64,000 nucleotides of DNA from Salegentibacter agarivorans (GCF_900113135.1 NZ_FOOH01000016.1:35678-99677), one strand, 5' to 3'; positions 43,856 to 52,261 are shown, counted from the first letter of the stretch. Numbers and translations: made by a program. The notes: a model not told the origin generated them from the sequence alone.

Positions 43856-45958
43856 TTAAGGAATGAAAATTCCATTTATTTTTTTCTGAATATCTATTGT
43901 TACCCCAAATTTTTGAGCATACCTGTCTAAAATTTTTCTTTCGATCTCTGTTATCCCTCCATCTTCTAAAAATTCCTTAAGCTCCTCAATATATTTTAGT
44001 TCATTTTCGGAATAACCAGAGGTTATCAGATCATTTTCAATTGCCCTAGCGTCTTCCTCAGATAATCCATATTTTTTTATCTTTCTGTTTAAAATATTCC
44101 TTTCCATTTCATCAATAATACCATCATCTTCAATCATTAAGAGTACATCTTCTTTATATTTTTCCAGGTTAGAATTATATTTTTTATTATCTGAATTTAA
44201 AGTGTCAGATGGCTCTATCTTAATAGGTTGCTCAAACTGAGACAATTCATTTACATCGGCAAATTCCACATTCACAATCCATTCATACTTTTTAAAAGAA
44301 GATGTATTCACCTCCTCTTCAGAATTATATTTTACACCTAATTTTGGCAGTAATAGTTTTAATTCAGCCTCCACCTGCTTTAACTCTTGTGCGGATAAAG
44401 TTTCACTCTGTGAACTGGAGATAAGTTCATTATGCATCATAATGCTGCCGTTTAGTCGTTGGTGAGCTAATCTCTGCCAGCTTGTATTGGAATGATACCA
44501 AACCAAATCATCGGGTACAAAAGGAGATTTTGTAGGTCTAAAAACCTGCTTTTTAGCTATATTTAATTTTCCGTCCAGTACAGAATTGTTTGTATTTTCT
44601 CCCTGATAATTAACTTTCCCGCCTGAAAGCTTATAATCAAAATCAGCATCCACTTCCGTTTTTGATCGTACCGTCTGATCAGAAGATTCACTTGTACTAC
44701 TGGAAATTTCCAGCGTAGCTGCTCCTAAACATTGAAGTAACCAGCTAAACTCGTGGATCCTATCCAAAAAGAGCTCCTCACTATAACTTTTTACAGGAAG
44801 ATAAAAATCCTGTTTGTGCGGGTGGCAAGTATATACTTCGTTCACATGAGGATGTCCCACGGGAAAATTTACCTTCATAGGAAGATCGCCTACCTTTAAA
44901 ATAATCATCCCACCGGATTGTGTGGCGTAAACATCTTCCCCAATAAAAATAAGCTTTCTTTGATTAAACGGGACATCTAAAAATACATCCTTTAACCTGG
45001 AATATGACTCTTCCTTTAGTGCTCTAACATCATTATCATATGCTATCACTTCATACCCCTCCTCACTAAGAGCCAGACAATTAACTGCAGGTAAAATGTT
45101 ATTTGTTTTTAACAAAATCTCACCTTTGAGTTCAAATGCGTATGGCGGTATCTCGTGGTTTTCTTTAAATCTGTTGATATAGCTATCAATTGTCTTTAAA
45201 GCCTTCCCATAATTTTCCGAACTAATTAAAGTATATGTCTTTCGAAGGTGATAAAAGGCAGTGTTATCACTGAAAGCGTCTTCGGTATCGTAGATGTCTT
45301 TAAAATTTTCCAGTTCTTCAAGTGCAGCTTCATAATTTCTTTCATCTGCAATCAGATTATTAATTTTAGTTTTTAATTCTGAATGTTCACTGGTTGAATT
45401 GGCAATAATTTCCTTTTTATATTCAATAGTCTCGTTAAGAATATTAATGATTCTTTGTGAAGCTTCTAAATCAGATGTTCCAAATCTATTCGATAATAAA
45501 TCATGCTGTTCTGCTTTATTTTTCTCAAAAAATCTAAATAAATATCCACCCTCGGAAGCATCAAAAAGTTCGACATAATCAATATCTTCCCATGGAAGAG
45601 CAAAAATTTCATCTGGTTGTTTGTCAGAACCCTCTGTTTCTTCAGACCATATGGAAAACACTCCCCATTCCAGAATAATAACAGATAAATAATAGTTTCT
45701 ATCCATTCGAAACAAATTATCAGAATTGTCTTCAAATATTTCAATAACAAATACCAACAATAATTCATCATTGGATGTTAAAAAATCTCCTTCTTCAAGA
45801 TCAAAAGCTGCATTATATTTATTTAACAATCTATTATAAACACTTCTTTCAATATTAAGACCATTTTCATTTCGAAAAAATACATTTCCTGTAAAGCTGT
45901 TTTGGTTGAAGTTTTTTGGCCCTAAATTTTCATTAATAATATTTATTATTTGATTCAT
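43856..45958 (-). CDS. Multidomain protein: PH-like, TPR-like and TerB-like parts
   Basis: The protein has 700 residues. Around 115-160, FALPWEDIDYVELFDASEGGYLFRFF looks like a PH/YcxB-type beta domain. Residues 190-290 are helical hairpins like TPR (NYEAALEELENF, NYGKALKTIDSYI). The middle (330-430) is unassigned. The end has two acidic helical units (DDGIIDEMERNILNRKIKKY and EDGGITEIERKILDRYAQKF) typical of TerB-like domains. No enzyme motif is seen. It lies upstream of the DNase/RecDCB genes in the same direction and could be a sensor or scaffold. The domain names are my reading by eye. Confidence 0.55.
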   Translation of the reverse strand: MNQIINIINENLGPKNFNQNSFTGNVFFRNENGLNIERSVYNRLLNKYNAAFDLEEGDFLTSNDELLLVFVIEIFEDNSDNLFRMDRNYYLSVIILEWGVFSIWSEETEGSDKQPDEIFALPWEDIDYVELFDASEGGYLFRFFEKNKAEQHDLLSNRFGTSDLEASQRIINILNETIEYKKEIIANSTSEHSELKTKINNLIADERNYEAALEELENFKDIYDTEDAFSDNTAFYHLRKTYTLISSENYGKALKTIDSYINRFKENHEIPPYAFELKGEILLKTNNILPAVNCLALSEEGYEVIAYDNDVRALKEESYSRLKDVFLDVPFNQRKLIFIGEDVYATQSGGMIILKVGDLPMKVNFPVGHPHVNEVYTCHPHKQDFYLPVKSYSEELFLDRIHEFSWLLQCLGAATLEISSSTSESSDQTVRSKTEVDADFDYKLSGGKVNYQGENTNNSVLDGKLNIAKKQVFRPTKSPFVPDDLVWYHSNTSWQRLAHQRLNGSIMMHNELISSSQSETLSAQELKQVEAELKLLLPKLGVKYNSEEEVNTSSFKKYEWIVNVEFADVNELSQFEQPIKIEPSDTLNSDNKKYNSNLEKYKEDVLLMIEDDGIIDEMERNILNRKIKKYGLSEEDARAIENDLITSGYSENELKYIEELKEFLEDGGITEIERKILDRYAQKFGVTIDIQKKINGIFIP

Positions 45959-45963
45959 GCCTC

Positions 45964-46173
45964 TTAAATATTTTTAAATTCTAAATACCCATTATTCAAA
46001 TAACCCTCTGTCTTCAAATCCAGCCCGTACACCCTCATAAATGCGTTATGAACTTTCTCTTTTTCATCAAGTGGATTTGGAAACATTGAACTTATTTGTA
46101 CAGAAAGTCCTCTGTCTATATATTCTCCCTTTACATTCATTGCGCGTTTGGTTTTAATCTCGAATGTTGCCAT
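45964..46173 (-). CDS. DUF6140-like small protein
   Basis: This 69-residue protein (MATFEIKTKRAMNVKGEYID… AFMRVYGLDLK) resembles the Bacteroidota DUF6140 family as I remember it: small beta-rich proteins with G-x-S-V-x-[IV] and AFMRxYGxDLK. The function is unknown. It starts the pair with the 700-residue gene (5-base gap). Confidence 0.55.
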   Translation of the reverse strand: MATFEIKTKRAMNVKGEYIDRGLSVQISSMFPNPLDEKEKVHNAFMRVYGLDLKTEGYLNNGYLEFKNI

Positions 46174-46227
46174 ATTTTAAGTTATGTAGTTATTGCTCTT
46201 TCTATTTTGCAGTTGATATTTGTATTA

Positions 46228-46878
46228 TTAAAAGCACCTATGTTCTTTTCTTACTATACTCGCCTGAATTATTATATATCCTAATACCTTCATTCCATCG
46301 GTAATTTCAAAGGATCTGAGATTCTCTTCCTTTACGAATTTCATCTTTTCGGGAAACAGCACCTCCACTTCATCAAAAGCCTTAAAACCTTCAGCAATTA
46401 CCAGCTCAGGTTGCAGGGAATCTATTAATTGTTTTATCCAAAGCCGGGCCATATGAAAGATCTTCTCGCTCAATTCTACAGGAAGTAGTATTAGGAGCCG
46501 GTGAAAATCGGCAACATTATTTGTTGCCCAAAAGTAGAAGTTGGTCTTTACTGTATAGTGCTGCAGGTCCTCTTCTCTTCCGGCCTGGCGGAATAAGGAT
46601 TTTGTTTGTTCTGCTAAGGGATGGGTATTTAGGTAATATTCCAACGCCTTCATCGGCTGAAACTCTTCCACGATCTTTCGGTGCCAGTTGAAGTATCCGC
46701 CCCCGGGGTTAAACCCGACCAACAGGATCTTTGGTCGCTGCAAAAGCGGACTGAACAGCAATTGACAGCCTTTATATAAAGATTGGATTTCAGGATTCTC
46801 TTTTGCTAACCCTACGATTTGTTGATGCAAAAGAAGAGCTCCTTCAGAAATTTCTGAATAGGTTGAAGCAGGCTTCAT
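46228..46878 (-). CDS. Uracil-DNA-glycosylase-superfamily-like protein
   Basis: The protein has 216 residues. ILLVGFNPGGGYFNWH near 51-66 matches the GxNPG loop of UDG-superfamily (SMUG/MUG-like) enzymes, followed by TNFYFWATNN and PELVIAEGFKAFDEV in the positions of later strands. The end (…ASIVRKEHRCF) does not show the HPS loop, so it may be shortened or inactive. It may recognise modified bases in the same pathway as the nucleases downstream. Its first 42 codons and leader are duplicated 3.1 kb away before the DNase I-like gene. Confidence 0.5.
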   Translation of the reverse strand: MKPASTYSEISEGALLLHQQIVGLAKENPEIQSLYKGCQLLFSPLLQRPKILLVGFNPGGGYFNWHRKIVEEFQPMKALEYYLNTHPLAEQTKSLFRQAGREEDLQHYTVKTNFYFWATNNVADFHRLLILLPVELSEKIFHMARLWIKQLIDSLQPELVIAEGFKAFDEVEVLFPEKMKFVKEENLRSFEITDGMKVLGYIIIQASIVRKEHRCF

Positions 46879-46925
46879 GTTCTGGTTTAGTTATTTGGGG
46901 ATTTTGAGGGTAGGGACTTAAAATC
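46768..46925 (-). repeat. Duplicated 5' gene segment, copy 2 (source copy)
   Basis: This is the start of the UDG-like gene (MKPASTYSEISEGALLLHQQ…) and about 45 bases upstream. It aligns with 43660-43815 in both coding and leader parts. It is judged the source because here the reading frame continues into a full protein. Confidence 0.7.
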
Positions 46926-47032
46926 TTGTTAAATATAAAATTAATTTTAAGGATTTATTACGGGAATCCGCATTTTTTATCGAATTAATCCCAATACCAT
47001 TGAATATTAATTAATTACCAATATTCTTTTAT

Positions 47033-47611
47033 TTAATCATCCATTCCTATAAAGGCATTCCATAAACTTACACCCGCTGCAAAAATGAGAGTTCCCTGGT
47101 TAACTTTAAAATGACTGGGAATCCACTGGCTCAATATATAGAGAACCACCACCAGGATCACAAAAATACCGGTAAAGAGAAACAGAAACTTCCAAATGCC
47201 TCTCAAAGTTCCATAATTCGTCCAGAAGAACAATTTCCACCCTGAAGGGTATTTTGTTTTAGAATTGTCAATATTCCAAACTTTCGTCACTGGCCCTTCT
47301 TCATATTCCTTATATATATTCTTGTTTACTTTTTTCGAAGCAGGCTTACTTTTTAAACTCGTTTCTATAAACTGCACCAAAGCTTTTAAAAGCTGCAAAA
47401 TTCCAAGAAGAACAAGTAAAAGAACACATAAGACTAATTGAAATAACATCCCGATGAATAAAAAATCTTTTCCAACAGATCCGGGCTGGGTTTTACTTTG
47501 TGCGGAAGAAACCGCATTCACCCATTTCTCCGCTTCCAGAGTATATCGAAGATTTGTTACTGCAGAATTATCATTTGGCCTCCACTTAAAACCATCATTA
47601 GACATTGGCAT
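47033..47611 (-). CDS. Small membrane protein, unknown function
   Basis: The protein has 192 residues with one or two apolar segments at about 47-82 (FLFIGMLFQLVLCVLLLVLL), one at about 140-162 (FLFLFTGIFVILVVVLYIL) and a weaker one near 172-188. Soluble basic loops lie between. No family is recognised. It is at the head of the minus-strand array, 154 bases upstream of the UDG-like gene, so linkage to it is uncertain. Confidence 0.5.
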   Translation of the reverse strand: MPMSNDGFKWRPNDNSAVTNLRYTLEAEKWVNAVSSAQSKTQPGSVGKDFLFIGMLFQLVLCVLLLVLLGILQLLKALVQFIETSLKSKPASKKVNKNIYKEYEEGPVTKVWNIDNSKTKYPSGWKLFFWTNYGTLRGIWKFLFLFTGIFVILVVVLYILSQWIPSHFKVNQGTLIFAAGVSLWNAFIGMDD

Positions 47612-47813
47612 AATAAAGATCTTTAACGGTTACAAACCTAATAGACTTTCAATTAAATTATTACAACTGTAAAACTAAAATCCATAAGCGCCAAGATGTG
47701 TCTTCATAAATAAAGTTTATCAAAAACTTATATATTATTAATATAGTTTATTTCCAAATAAGGGCTTTTAAAAAAAAATTATGTCCGTATGTACTTGTCA
47801 AAATGACTGGTCC

Positions 47814-47981
47814 AATAAAGATATTATTTGGGGACAGGGAATCAGATTAAAAAAACAAAGTGGCGTAAACCTTTTAGTGCGGCCTTTTAATTTCAGAGTT
47901 GTAGAAGAAAAACAATTACTATCAATTAAGGCATCCAGATTTAATGGAATTATCATTTCAATACTTTACAAAGTAAATTAA
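47814..47981 (+). pseudogene. 3' fragment of a methyltransferase gene
   Basis: Codons for NKDIIWGQGIRLKKQSGVNL… up to LYKVN match the last 53 residues of the methyltransferase at 7310-7975 with about 70% identity, and the DNA is similarly close. Nothing of the SAM-binding part is present. An ATG at 47781 opens the frame with 11 unrelated codons and I do not regard it as a real start. With the intact gene it brackets the 40-kb accessory block. Confidence 0.75.
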
Positions 47982-48034
47982 GAATAGTCTTTATTCAAGA
48001 ACTTGGTATAATCTTCAGGTTCTTACGATTTATG

Positions 48035-48067
48035 AAAAAAGGGCCAGACTTTACGAAGTCCAACCCT
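48035..48067 (-). terminator. Intrinsic terminator of the DUF1232 gene
   Basis: GACTT-tacg-AAGTC with an outer GGG/CCC stem (48040-48067) is followed on the minus strand by six T. It lies about 70 bases beyond the DUF1232 stop. Confidence 0.7.
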
Positions 48068-48135
48068 GTTATTTTAAATTTATAAACGTTGGCAAAAGAT
48101 TCCAATGGAGCTCGATTACATTTTTATTAATCCCT

Positions 48136-48510
48136 CTACAAAAGTTCCTCCTCATCAAAATCACCAAACCAATCACGAAGTTTGTCTTTTGCGTATTGCT
48201 TAACTTCGTTGTCAATATACGCGCCTACAGTAGCTACGGCCGCTAGTAATACACCTATATCATCCGCATATCCAATACCAGGTGTTATGTCTGGTATGGC
48301 ATCTATTGGTGAAATAAAATAGCCTAAGGCTCCTACTATCACTCCTTTTGCCCAGACAGGGGTATCTTTTTTCTTATAAGTATAATAAAGCGTCAATGCT
48401 GAATACACGACTTTAATACCTGCTTTTTTAAAAACAGTTTTTACCTTATTCCAGAACCCTTCGTCAGAGTATTCTTTTCCGTATCCATTATTTTCATTTT
48501 GGTCTGCCAT
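48136..48510 (-). CDS. DUF1232 (YkvA-family) membrane protein
   Basis: This 124-residue protein has the DUF1232 signature WAKGVIVGALGYFISPIDAIPD at about 73-94 with the conserved SPIDxIPD, then GYADDIGVLLAA. There are one or two membrane helices. The family is widespread in bacteria and its function is not established. Monocistronic with its own terminator. Confidence 0.85.
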   Translation of the reverse strand: MADQNENNGYGKEYSDEGFWNKVKTVFKKAGIKVVYSALTLYYTYKKKDTPVWAKGVIVGALGYFISPIDAIPDITPGIGYADDIGVLLAAVATVGAYIDNEVKQYAKDKLRDWFGDFDEEELL

Positions 48511-48631
48511 AAAAAAAATTGAATTTTAAATTATATTGATTTATACATAATGTCCAAATCTAAATTGTATGTTAAAACGAATGAACATCGTTTAGTAAAC
48601 GTGTGGATCTTAGAAGTAATCGTAGGAAATT

Positions 48632-48964
48632 TCAACTCTTTTTCAAAAACTGAATATAATTATTCAACAATCCCCTAATCTGCTCCGCCGCAACAGGATT
48701 GGCTGAGTGAACTTTAAATTGCAATTCCCGAAGGTCCAAACCCGATTCGTATACTAACCATTTTGCTGCGGCATATCCATCTGCAGCGACTTCTCCATTT
48801 TCACCCAATCCCAGATCATTATCAAAGCTGATAAATTTCGGAAGGCCGTTTTGTTTTATGTACTTTACGAAATCAAGATAATTCCTTACCACAATAAAAT
48901 CTTTGGCTACAGTTTTATAATATACCATCTCTGGTGTACGGATATCATCAAGAAACAGCTTCAT
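48632..48964 (-). CDS. Cyclic-phosphate-processing-type receiver domain protein (cREC)
   Basis: The protein has 110 residues. MKLFLDDIRTP, ISFDNDLGLG, DGYAAAKWLV and VHSANPVAAEQIRGLLNNY match the cREC receiver-like family, which has been linked bioinformatically to RNA-end (cyclic phosphate) processing. Its ATG shares one base with the stop of the BCS1-like ATPase gene, so both proteins are made from one message. The biochemical activity is not established for this protein. Confidence 0.7.
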   Translation of the reverse strand: MKLFLDDIRTPEMVYYKTVAKDFIVVRNYLDFVKYIKQNGLPKFISFDNDLGLGENGEVAADGYAAAKWLVYESGLDLRELQFKVHSANPVAAEQIRGLLNNYIQFLKKS

Positions 48965-50028
48965 TATTTAAACCCTACAGCTTTTCGATCTGGCACTTTA
49001 TATTGCTCCTCCTCAGTTATATTAAAAATTTCGGCCAGGGTCATTGCTTCTGTCACATTATAATCTATCCCCTGCTCCTTAATCAATGTAGTAGCTTTTA
49101 TTCCAGGTAAGGCTTTAAATTCGTATGCCGATTTCAACCTCCCCTTTCGTTTAAGTGCAGGATCTATATTTCTCACATCAGTATTAAAAGTTGCGATGAT
49201 CTGGATGCCCAGGGACTCCCCCAAAATTCCGTCGGTAATATTGAGTATCATTGAAAGATTGGAATTGCGCTTACCTTCCCGGGAAACAATCAGTTCTTCT
49301 GCATCTTCTATTACCAGTATTGAATTTGCATTTCCTATCAGGTATCTTATCATTGCTACATTGTCTAAATTCTGAGCCATTTGTCCCGGTAGAAATACTA
49401 TTTCTTTTTTTAATAGACCACACAAATACCGAATGTAGGTGCTTTTTCCAGTGCCGGGTTTACCGTAAAGTAAGTGAAGTCCGCTTTTATTTTCTTCTCC
49501 AAGAATTTGAATAATTTGATTATGAAAAGTTTCAAAGTCATCATTGTACATTTTAGAGAGATCAATTTCGGGATTTTCAAAATTGATCTTCTTGTTATCC
49601 AGTCCTCTTGGTTGACTTATTATTAAATTAATAGAAGATTTATTCTTTTCTTCTATGATTAATTTTTTGGTGAAATCTACAATATCACTTAATAACTCAC
49701 AGGTTTCGTTTTGGAATAATATATATATTTCATCACTATCCTGAATTACTAAGATCTCCTTGTCCAGTATATATACAAAGTCATTTTTAAAGTCGCTATT
49801 CTTTGACTCTTTCTTAAAGTGATATCCTAAAATATAATCTTGAAAACGCATAGGAAAAGCTAAATGAAATTCCTCCATATTTACTTCCTGGTAAGAATAC
49901 CGACTGGGTACTTTTCCAAAATACCCAATAAACAGCGTATCTATATCCAAATCACCCCACTTATCAAAAAGTGAGCTTAAATTAAATCCCGGTAGAAATT
50001 TCGGCTCCTTATTATTCTTATAGTTCAT
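48964..50028 (-). CDS. BCS1-like AAA ATPase
   Basis: The protein has 354 residues from ATG 50028. An N-terminal domain of about 170 residues is followed by an AAA module: Walker A YGKPGTGKS at about 188-196, Walker B SILVIEDAEE at about 237, a TFNTD sensor 1 and RKGRLKSAYEF with the arginine finger, close to BCS1/ClpX-type ATPases. The frame is open to ATG 50142, but the extra codons cover a strong nested inverted repeat, so I prefer the downstream start. It is coupled to the cREC gene. Confidence 0.75.
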   Translation of the reverse strand: MNYKNNKEPKFLPGFNLSSLFDKWGDLDIDTLFIGYFGKVPSRYSYQEVNMEEFHLAFPMRFQDYILGYHFKKESKNSDFKNDFVYILDKEILVIQDSDEIYILFQNETCELLSDIVDFTKKLIIEEKNKSSINLIISQPRGLDNKKINFENPEIDLSKMYNDDFETFHNQIIQILGEENKSGLHLLYGKPGTGKSTYIRYLCGLLKKEIVFLPGQMAQNLDNVAMIRYLIGNANSILVIEDAEELIVSREGKRNSNLSMILNITDGILGESLGIQIIATFNTDVRNIDPALKRKGRLKSAYEFKALPGIKATTLIKEQGIDYNVTEAMTLAEIFNITEEEQYKVPDRKAVGFK

Positions 50029-50044
50029 AGTAATTTTTCTTTCA

Positions 50045-50131
50045 ATTCTGAAATCAGAATAAGATTCCGCTTCGTCCTTTAATTTTCCTTTACCCCTACA
50101 TATTGGAAAATTCACAGACTGAAGCGGATCT
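50045..50131. promoter_or_regulatory. Nested 70-bp inverted repeat in the leader of the AAA gene
   Basis: Outer arms AGATtCCGCTTCgTC (50062-50076) and GACtGAAGCGGATCT (50117-50131) enclose inner arms AATTTTCC (50081-50088) and GGAAAATT (50105-50112). Beside it stands ATTCTGA-aa-TCAGAAT (50045-50060). Together they would fold into a long RNA structure immediately before the preferred ATPase start (50028). It could be a regulatory leader, an operator array or a small palindromic mobile repeat. Confidence 0.55.
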
Positions 50132-50267
50132 ATTCTTAACATTAAACAACACGAAGCAATTAACTTCGCTACTTATATTTTCAAAGGTGAAAGGAAAGGA
50201 CGCCAAACTATGACGCGAGAGAATTAATGCTAAAAAAAATTACTACTATACACCTGCAAAACATCAG

Positions 50268-50302
50268 CAGACGCTAATTAATTTAATATGTTAGGCTGCT
50301 AT
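50268..50302 (+). terminator. Hairpin with T-run before the histidine kinase
   Basis: AGCAG…CTGCT (50268-50272 and 50292-50296) with inner GCTAA/TTAG pairing is followed by ATTTTTT. It lies between the divergent ATPase and kinase genes, just upstream of the kinase start at 50336. It may act as a leader attenuator. Confidence 0.4.
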
Positions 50303-50335
50303 TTTTTAGTGGCTTTTTTTATTTATTTTCGCTTT

Positions 50336-52261
50336 ATGAACCTACGCCCCCTGCTTCATACCTATAGTATTTTGTGTTTCTTCCTGCTATGCTCCTGCAC
50401 CAATGAAAAGATGTCTTCTGAGCCTTCTGAACAAATCAGGACAGATTCTTCATTTACCTATTTTGAAAAGGGAAAAAATTCTAAAGAAATCAGGAAAAAA
50501 ATCTTTAATTTCAATAAGGCACTTCAAAGCATCGCGGGTAAAAGCGACACCCTCTACCCGCTCCTCTTAGACTATAAAATATATTACCATAAGCGTTTAA
50601 AGGAATATGACAGCGCGTTTATTTTTGCAGATAGTCTTGAGCGATTGGCAACTTTCAAAAAAGATACAGAGTGGCTTGCTCTTGCACTTTACCGAAAAGC
50701 AGTTATTAACCGTGATTTAGATAATCAGGAAAAAGCTTTTCTATATGCTTTTGAGGCACGGAAACGCTATCTTCAATTAGGGGATAGTACAAAAGCAGCA
50801 CGTAGAAGCCTGGAAATGGCAATTGCTCAAAATAGGATGCAGGATTATACTGGAAGCCAGGAATCAGCTATTGAAGCTTTACGCCATCTCAATAAGGAAA
50901 AAGATCTTCAGTATTTAAGCAGTGCGCATAATATTATAGCGATTGCATATCGAAATCAGGGCTTTTATAAAGATGCCCTTAAGGAATATGAAAATGCCCT
51001 TCGTTACGCCTCTAATTTAGATGATAGTTTAACCTATAAAAACAACATTGGATTAGTATATCGGGACTTAGAAAATTACGAGAAAGCAATTTCAATTTTT
51101 AAGGAAAGCTATTCCAAGGTTTCTGAGAATGACTACAGTTCTAAAGCAAGATATTTAAACAATCTGGAATTTACGAAATGGTTAGAAAATAATGATAAGG
51201 ATGTTTCTCCAGGATTGCTAAAAGCTCTGGAATGGAGAAAATCTTCAAATGATCATACTGGAATTGTATCAAGTTATGAGAATTTAGCGAAGTATTACGA
51301 AAAGGCTAATAAAAATTTAGCGCTTAAATATTCTGAAAAATGGTTGAATACCGGAAAAGAAAATAGCAATCTCCAGGCTCAAATAGATGCATTAAAACAA
51401 CTCCTCAAAATTAATCCTGGCGACAGGGATTATATTTCAGACTATATTCAGCTTAGCGATAGTTTAAAGAAGATAAACTTACGGGCCAAAAATACCTTTG
51501 CAAAAATAAAATTTGATGAAGAACGCAAGCAACAGCAGATTTCCAGCTTAGAGGCTTCGGCGGCTGTACAGGCCTTAGAAAACCAGAAGATTAGAACTCG
51601 GAATTACATCTTGATATTTATCGCAATACTTGCAATTACATTAGCAATTTTCATCGTTTATTATCTAAGAGAAAAACACAAAAAAGAGAAGATTCGCGAG
51701 ACCCATAAGACAGAAACTAGGATCTCCAAAAAAATTCATGATGAGCTGGCCAATGATGTTTATAATGTGATGAGTAGCCTGGAGGCAATCGCACCAGCCG
51801 AAACGATGGACAGAATTGAACACATTTACAATCGTACCCGAAATATTTCCAGGGAAAATAATGAAATTAATACCGGGGAGGGATATTTGGATCAGCTAGT
51901 GTCATCGCTATCTTCTAATTGTCCCAGAGATGCCAGACTTATTTTAAGCGGGGAAAAAACCATTGCATGGAATGATTTAAATACCGAAAAGAAACTTGTT
52001 ATTTACAGGGTTTTGCAGGAAATCATGGTCAATATGAATAAACACAGCAAAGCAAGTTTGGTGGCAATTATATTTTCTTCTGAAAAGAATCTATTAAAAA
52101 TTCAATATTCCGATAACGGGATTGGTGTTAAAAAGGAAAGCCTTAAATCAGGAAATGGTATTCAAAATATGGAAAACCGTATTTTTTCTATAAATGGAAA
52201 ACTTAAATTTGATACCGAACAGGAAAATGGTTTAAAAATACTCATCCAAATTCCGATATAG
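50336..52261 (+). CDS. TPR-containing sensor histidine kinase (lipoprotein type)
   Basis: The protein has 641 residues. A signal with lipobox (LLCSC, about residue 19) is followed by TPR repeats (about 90-330; NRDLDNQEKAFLYAFEARKR, YKDALKEYENAL), one membrane helix (about 420-440, ILIFIAILAITLAIFIVYYL), a HisKA_3-like helix with His in KKIHDELAND, and an HATPase_c domain (EIMVNMNKHSKA, YSDNGIGV, SGNGIQNMENR). I prefer ATG 50336 because the frame's earlier ATG (50288) overlaps a hairpin and spoils the signal peptide. It pairs with the response regulator 9 bases downstream. Confidence 0.85.
   Translation: MNLRPLLHTYSILCFFLLCSCTNEKMSSEPSEQIRTDSSFTYFEKGKNSKEIRKKIFNFNKALQSIAGKSDTLYPLLLDYKIYYHKRLKEYDSAFIFADSLERLATFKKDTEWLALALYRKAVINRDLDNQEKAFLYAFEARKRYLQLGDSTKAARRSLEMAIAQNRMQDYTGSQESAIEALRHLNKEKDLQYLSSAHNIIAIAYRNQGFYKDALKEYENALRYASNLDDSLTYKNNIGLVYRDLENYEKAISIFKESYSKVSENDYSSKARYLNNLEFTKWLENNDKDVSPGLLKALEWRKSSNDHTGIVSSYENLAKYYEKANKNLALKYSEKWLNTGKENSNLQAQIDALKQLLKINPGDRDYISDYIQLSDSLKKINLRAKNTFAKIKFDEERKQQQISSLEASAAVQALENQKIRTRNYILIFIAILAITLAIFIVYYLREKHKKEKIRETHKTETRISKKIHDELANDVYNVMSSLEAIAPAETMDRIEHIYNRTRNISRENNEINTGEGYLDQLVSSLSSNCPRDARLILSGEKTIAWNDLNTEKKLVIYRVLQEIMVNMNKHSKASLVAIIFSSEKNLLKIQYSDNGIGVKKESLKSGNGIQNMENRIFSINGKLKFDTEQENGLKILIQIPI

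Noticed and set aside
47781..47981. A separate 66-residue gene
   Set aside because: All but the first 11 codons are the decayed 3' end of the methyltransferase gene, without the SAM-binding part.
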